From Flavobacteriaceae bacterium (lineage in GTDB: Bacteria > Bacteroidota > Bacteroidia > Flavobacteriales > Flavobacteriaceae): 64,000 bases of DNA. A model generated the notes under the pieces. The model searched no databases and was not told the DNA's origin. It was given only the letters and a program-made list of their open reading frames with translations. This document shows positions 61,142 to 64,000 of the stretch, piece after piece; position 1 is the first letter of the stretch, and every line of letters begins with the position of its first letter. The stretch covers positions 26,072 through 90,071 of the forward strand of contig JAHEHE010000002.1 of the NCBI GenBank assembly GCA_024644725.1. Direction: 5' to 3'. Both the position numbers and the translations under genes were made by a program.

Positions 61142-61389
61142 TGACTATGAAATTTGTGAATACGAAATTCTGGGTCTATCTGTTTTTGCTCGTGGGAATC
61201 GGTAATTTTTTGATGATGATTGACACCCTCTTATCGTCCGGGGATCAGGCGTTTTCAATTTTCTCTATTCCAACGAGCAAAGGGATTAATGTCGCCTTTT
61301 TCGCGGCTATTGCTTTTTTTCTGATCTATTCTGGGGTCTATCAAAACAAGAAAATGAATGAAAATCAAAACAAAGATGTTGTTGACTGA
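61141..61389 (+). CDS. Small two-helix membrane protein (candidate immunity)
   Basis: An 82-residue protein. The ATG at 61141 shares its A with the stop of peptide 2 (TGATG). Two membrane helices are clear (FWVYLFLLVGIGNFLMMIDTL and INVAFFAAIAFFLIYSGVYQ), joined by a short polar loop, with a charged tail KKMNENQNKDVVD. There is no double-glycine leader. A small membrane protein between bacteriocin-type genes is a common place for an immunity function, so that is the working guess. Its tail overlaps peptide 3 by 14 bases in another frame. Confidence 0.78.
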   Translation: MTMKFVNTKFWVYLFLLVGIGNFLMMIDTLLSSGDQAFSIFSIPTSKGINVAFFAAIAFFLIYSGVYQNKKMNENQNKDVVD

Positions 61390-61552
61390 AAACAAGGGTT
61401 TGAGCTCGCTTGAATGGGAGGAGCTCATTCAAATTACGGGAGGGGCGGAACCTGCTGAGGGTTCATATGCTACCGGATATGCCATAGGAAAGTGGTTCAA
61501 TCAAATGTTCCAAATTTGGCACTACGGACTTACGCATTTGAGCGACCGATGA
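61376..61552 (+). CDS. Double-glycine-leader peptide 3
   Basis: A 58-residue peptide if started at the ATG at 61376 (MLLTENKGLSS). The leader ends SLEWEELIQITGG, C39 site after residue 23, and the 35-residue core ends in an aromatic stretch: IGKWFNQMFQIWHYGLTHL. No cysteine. An upstream in-frame ATG at 61358 would give a longer leader. It overlaps the membrane protein gene by 14 bases and is the last gene before the terminator. Confidence 0.82.
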   Translation: MLLTENKGLSSLEWEELIQITGGAEPAEGSYATGYAIGKWFNQMFQIWHYGLTHLSDR

Positions 61553-61558
61553 GGTTCC

Positions 61559-61592
61559 AAAAACTGCCGGATCAAATGAATCCGGCAGTTTT
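61559..61592. terminator. Hairpin between the peptide cluster and tyrS
   Basis: A long perfect stem (AAACTGCCGGAT pairing with ATCCGGCAGTTT) around a 7-base loop, with A-run on the left and T-run on the right, so it can stop transcription from both sides (cluster from the left, tyrS from the right). Confidence 0.75.
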
Positions 61593-61626
61593 CATTTGTC
61601 GGAAGCATCTGTGCTAAAATATTTTT

Positions 61627-62922
61627 CTAGGATACTTTGAGAAGGAAGTAGTTCCTCTTGCCTCTTTGCATAAGGATGAACTGATTGGCGATCAAGTCAT
61701 TCTCTGAAAGGGCAAAATCTTCTTTTACCTTTTCTTTGTTGATCGAGATCGAATTTTCCTTTAAAGCACGCCTGGCTTCTCCATTTGATTTCAGGAAACC
61801 GGATTTTTCGTTGAGGGCATCTACAATATCGATACCGTTTTTAAGATCTGCCCTGGACAAATCTGCCTGGGGGACTCCCTCAAAAATATCTAAAAAGGTT
61901 TGCTCATCAATGGATTTCAAATCCTCAGCCGTTGATTTTCCAAATAGAATGCTCGAAGCCCTGACAGCATTCTCCCAGGCTTCTCTGCCATGAGTCATGA
62001 CTGTCACTTCCTCTCCGATTCGCTTCTGAAGCAATCGCATGTGAGGTGCCTTATTATGTTCCTCGATCAAACCGTCAATTGTGTTTTTATCCAAAAAAGT
62101 AAAAATCTTGATATAATTCTCTGCGTCCTCATCAGAGGCATTCAACCAGTACTGGTAAAATTTGTAGGGAGAAGTCCTTTTGGGGTCCAGCCAAATGTTC
62201 CCCCCTTCGGTTTTGCCGAATTTCGTGCCATCGGCTTTGGTGACCAGTGGACTGGTCAGTGCATAGGCCTTACCCTGTACTTTTCTGCGAATCAACTCGG
62301 TTCCGGTCGTAATATTGCCCCATTGGTCGCTCCCTCCAATTTGCAGTTTGCAATTATAATGGGTGTATAGGTGGAGAAAGTCGTAACCCTGTACAAGCTG
62401 ATAGGTGAATTCGGTGAAGCTCATCCCTTCTTTTGATTCGGAGCTGATCCGGTTTTTAACCGAATCCTTTGCCATCATATAGTTCACCGTGATATGCTTT
62501 CCGATGTCCCTGGCGAATTCAAGGAACGAGAGGTTCTTCATCCAATCGTAATTGTTGACCATCTCAGCTGCGTTGTCAGCATCGGATGAGAAATCGAGAA
62601 ATCGTTCAAGGGTTTTCTTGACACCCTTAATATTCTTGTCAAGGGTTTGCTCATCCAGCAGATTGCGTTCATTGGACTTGCCCGATGGATCCCCGATCAT
62701 TCCGGTAGCGCCTCCAACAAGGGCTATGGGCTTGTGTCCCGCCTTTTGCAGGTGCATCAAGAGAACAATCTGAACCAAACTTCCGATATGCAGAGAATCT
62801 GCCGTGGGATCAAAACCGATGTAGGCGGATGTCGACTCCTTTTGAAGTTGCTCCTCGGTACCGGGCATAATATTGTGCAAAAGCCCCCTCCACCTCAACT
62901 CTTCAACGAAATTGTCTGTCAT
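61627..62922 (-). CDS. tyrS: Tyrosyl-tRNA synthetase
   Basis: A 431-residue class I tRNA synthetase. The HIGH-like site is HIGSLVQ near residue 41, the KMSKS-like site is KFGKTEGG, both as in bacterial TyrS. The Tyr-binding segments [15 protein letters not shown] and [14 protein letters not shown] are present, and a C-terminal S4-like RNA-binding domain ends the protein. It charges tRNA-Tyr. Its -7 box is at 62939-62946. Confidence 0.96.
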   Translation of the reverse strand: MTDNFVEELRWRGLLHNIMPGTEEQLQKESTSAYIGFDPTADSLHIGSLVQIVLLMHLQKAGHKPIALVGGATGMIGDPSGKSNERNLLDEQTLDKNIKGVKKTLERFLDFSSDADNAAEMVNNYDWMKNLSFLEFARDIGKHITVNYMMAKDSVKNRISSESKEGMSFTEFTYQLVQGYDFLHLYTHYNCKLQIGGSDQWGNITTGTELIRRKVQGKAYALTSPLVTKADGTKFGKTEGGNIWLDPKRTSPYKFYQYWLNASDEDAENYIKIFTFLDKNTIDGLIEEHNKAPHMRLLQKRIGEEVTVMTHGREAWENAVRASSILFGKSTAEDLKSIDEQTFLDIFEGVPQADLSRADLKNGIDIVDALNEKSGFLKSNGEARRALKENSISINKEKVKEDFALSENDLIANQFILMQRGKRNYFLLKVS

Positions 62923-62938
62923 TTCTCGAAAATTTCAG

Positions 62939-62946
62939 CAAATATA
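62939..62946 (-). promoter_or_regulatory. -7 box for tyrS
   Basis: Minus-strand TATATTTG, exact TAnnTTTG match, 17 bases upstream of the tyrS start. Confidence 0.55.
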
Positions 62947-63005
62947 AAAAAGATCGTCTCAAGTACTCCGAATCGGTGGGTTTATTCTGGTACCTCATTA
63001 TTGAC

Positions 63006-63013
63006 TATTTTTG
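63006..63013 (+). promoter_or_regulatory. -7 box for the epimerase gene at 63018
   Basis: TATTTTTG, exact match, 4 bases upstream of the ATG; the leader would be very short. Confidence 0.5.
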
Positions 63014-63017
63014 AATC

Positions 63018-64000
63018 ATGATTCTAGTCACGGGCGGTACGGGTTTGGTCGGATCTCATTTGCTTTACTTCCTTTCGAGAGAGCACAGTGAATTACGGGC
63101 GATTTTCAGAAGGTCGAGCGACCTCAATGGCGTTAAAAAGGTGTTTGGCTTCTACGGCGAGGACAGTGAGGGCTTCTTCGAAAGAATCCGTTGGGTTGAG
63201 GCCGATCTTTTGGATCTTTCTGCGCTGGATGATGCTTTTCACAACGTTACACACGTATACCATTGCGCTGCCCTTGTTTCTTTTATCACCTCGGATTATC
63301 AGAAGATGCGCCGTGTCAATATAGAGGGTACGACAAATATTGTCAACCTCTGCATATCCCATCGGGTGGAAAAACTCTGTTATGTGAGCTCTGTTGCTGC
63401 CATTGAAAACCGCGCAGAGGGAGAGGTGACTGACGAATCGGACCATTGGACCAACACTGGGGGCAAAAGTGGCTATGCCATTACCAAATACGGCGCTGAG
63501 ATGGAGGTATGGCGAGCTTCTCAGGAAGAAATTCCTGTCGTTATCGTGAACCCAGGAGTTATTTTGGGTTCGGGGCCCTGGCACAAGGGTAGCGGCACCC
63601 TGTTCAAACGCGTTGACGCAGGCTTGCCTTTCTATACAACAGGTGTAACCGGATTTGTAGATGTTCAGGACGTTGTAAAAATTATGATTTCTTTGATGGA
63701 TGGAAGCATTCAAAATGAACGTTTTATCGTCGTGTCGGAGAACCTGACCTATGGGGATGTACTTTTCAAGATCGCAGACGGCCTGAAAAAACGAAAACCG
63801 AGCATCAAAATTAATAGATGGATGACCGAATTCATTTGGAGATTTGAATTGGTGAGGAGTAAAATTACGCTAACTCCTCCCCTGCTTACCAAGCATACAG
63901 CTCGATCCTCGGTATCGAACCACCCTTTCTCTTCCCAAAAAATAATGGATGCACTGGACTATTCATTCACAAAAATGGACGATTGCATCGATCGGGTAGT
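63018..64000 (+). CDS. NAD-dependent epimerase/dehydratase family protein (partial)
   Basis: About 327 residues of a short-chain-dehydrogenase-fold enzyme that runs off the right edge. The NAD(P)-binding motif is at the very N-terminus (VTGGTGLVGSHL), followed by the catalytic Tyr-Lys in GYAITKYGAE and VNPGVILGSG. The extended-SDR type with this length covers dihydroflavonol reductase-like and 3-beta-HSD-like sugar or steroid-like enzymes; the substrate is not clear. Its C-terminus is missing from this window. Confidence 0.85.
   Translation, partial: MILVTGGTGLVGSHLLYFLSREHSELRAIFRRSSDLNGVKKVFGFYGEDSEGFFERIRWVEADLLDLSALDDAFHNVTHVYHCAALVSFITSDYQKMRRVNIEGTTNIVNLCISHRVEKLCYVSSVAAIENRAEGEVTDESDHWTNTGGKSGYAITKYGAEMEVWRASQEEIPVVIVNPGVILGSGPWHKGSGTLFKRVDAGLPFYTTGVTGFVDVQDVVKIMISLMDGSIQNERFIVVSENLTYGDVLFKIADGLKKRKPSIKINRWMTEFIWRFELVRSKITLTPPLLTKHTARSSVSNHPFSSQKIMDALDYSFTKMDDCIDRV

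Noticed and set aside
1-64000. CRISPR arrays, tRNA or rRNA genes, insertion sequences, integrases
   Set aside because: I looked for regular direct repeats, terminal inverted repeats, transposase or integrase proteins and RNA gene sequence and saw none.

Overview
The window reads as chromosome of a marine-type member of the Bacteroidota, most likely family Flavobacteriaceae. Evidence seen in the sequence: promoters of the Bacteroidota kind (a TAnnTTTG -7 box, very often TATTTTTG, just upstream of starts), almost no Shine-Dalgarno sequences, many flavobacterial families of unknown function (DUF2480, DUF3078, DUF4292, DUF5689, DUF3108), TonB-dependent receptors, a sdhC-sdhA-sdhB operon, and the long 630-residue PurF-like amidotransferase. 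I do not assign a genus. No rRNA, tRNA, insertion sequence, prophage or CRISPR array is visible; most of the window is ordinary core genome.

Layout. 1-594 has no clear gene but holds a strong minus-strand terminator. 595-9126: small barrel protein, pfkB-purF-lipoprotein operon (minus), sufE / MIP18-type Fe-S protein / DUF2480 / DUF3078 / CNNM transporter (plus), hflX (minus). 9195-15277: an unusual block in which two EEP-fold phosphoesterase paralogues, one without and one with a signal peptide, flank a DUF5689 lipoprotein and a TonB-dependent receptor; this looks like an uptake system for a phosphoester or nucleic-acid-derived substrate. 15278-22944: YwqK-like protein, kbl-queD-lpxH-radA operon, dprA, HU/SPOR envelope protein. 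23000-30585: thioesterase, a translationally coupled run (nucleotidyltransferase, TPR, DUF4292 lipoprotein, EnvC-like activator, fructosamine kinase), and comEC, whose N-terminal codons lie in another frame across a T9 run. 30648-35178: MATE exporter, a secreted orphan, and surE-small membrane protein-lpxB. 35398-44804: prc, tilS-dsbD, DUF3108, M23 lipoprotein and pgi. 44901-56772: TonB receptor, membrane protein, PlsC-type acyltransferase, omega-amidase and methionine-type aminotransferase, sdh operon, ECF sigma with a short zinc-finger partner, cardiolipin synthase. 56781-57422 is an O-methyltransferase.

The most distinctive locus is 57467-61552. A very short HlyD-type adaptor without the usual coiled-coil hairpin overlaps (ATGA) a complete peptidase-C39 ABC exporter (PCAT). 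A small HTH regulator follows, then three tiny genes encoding double-glycine-leader peptides, interrupted by a two-helix membrane protein. All three peptides come out at exactly 58 residues and have aromatic, tryptophan-rich cores. This looks like a self-contained system for making, trimming and exporting small peptides (bacteriocin or signal), with a candidate immunity protein. I do not recognise the cores as any named family.

The window ends with tyrS (minus) and a truncated NAD-dependent epimerase running off the right edge.
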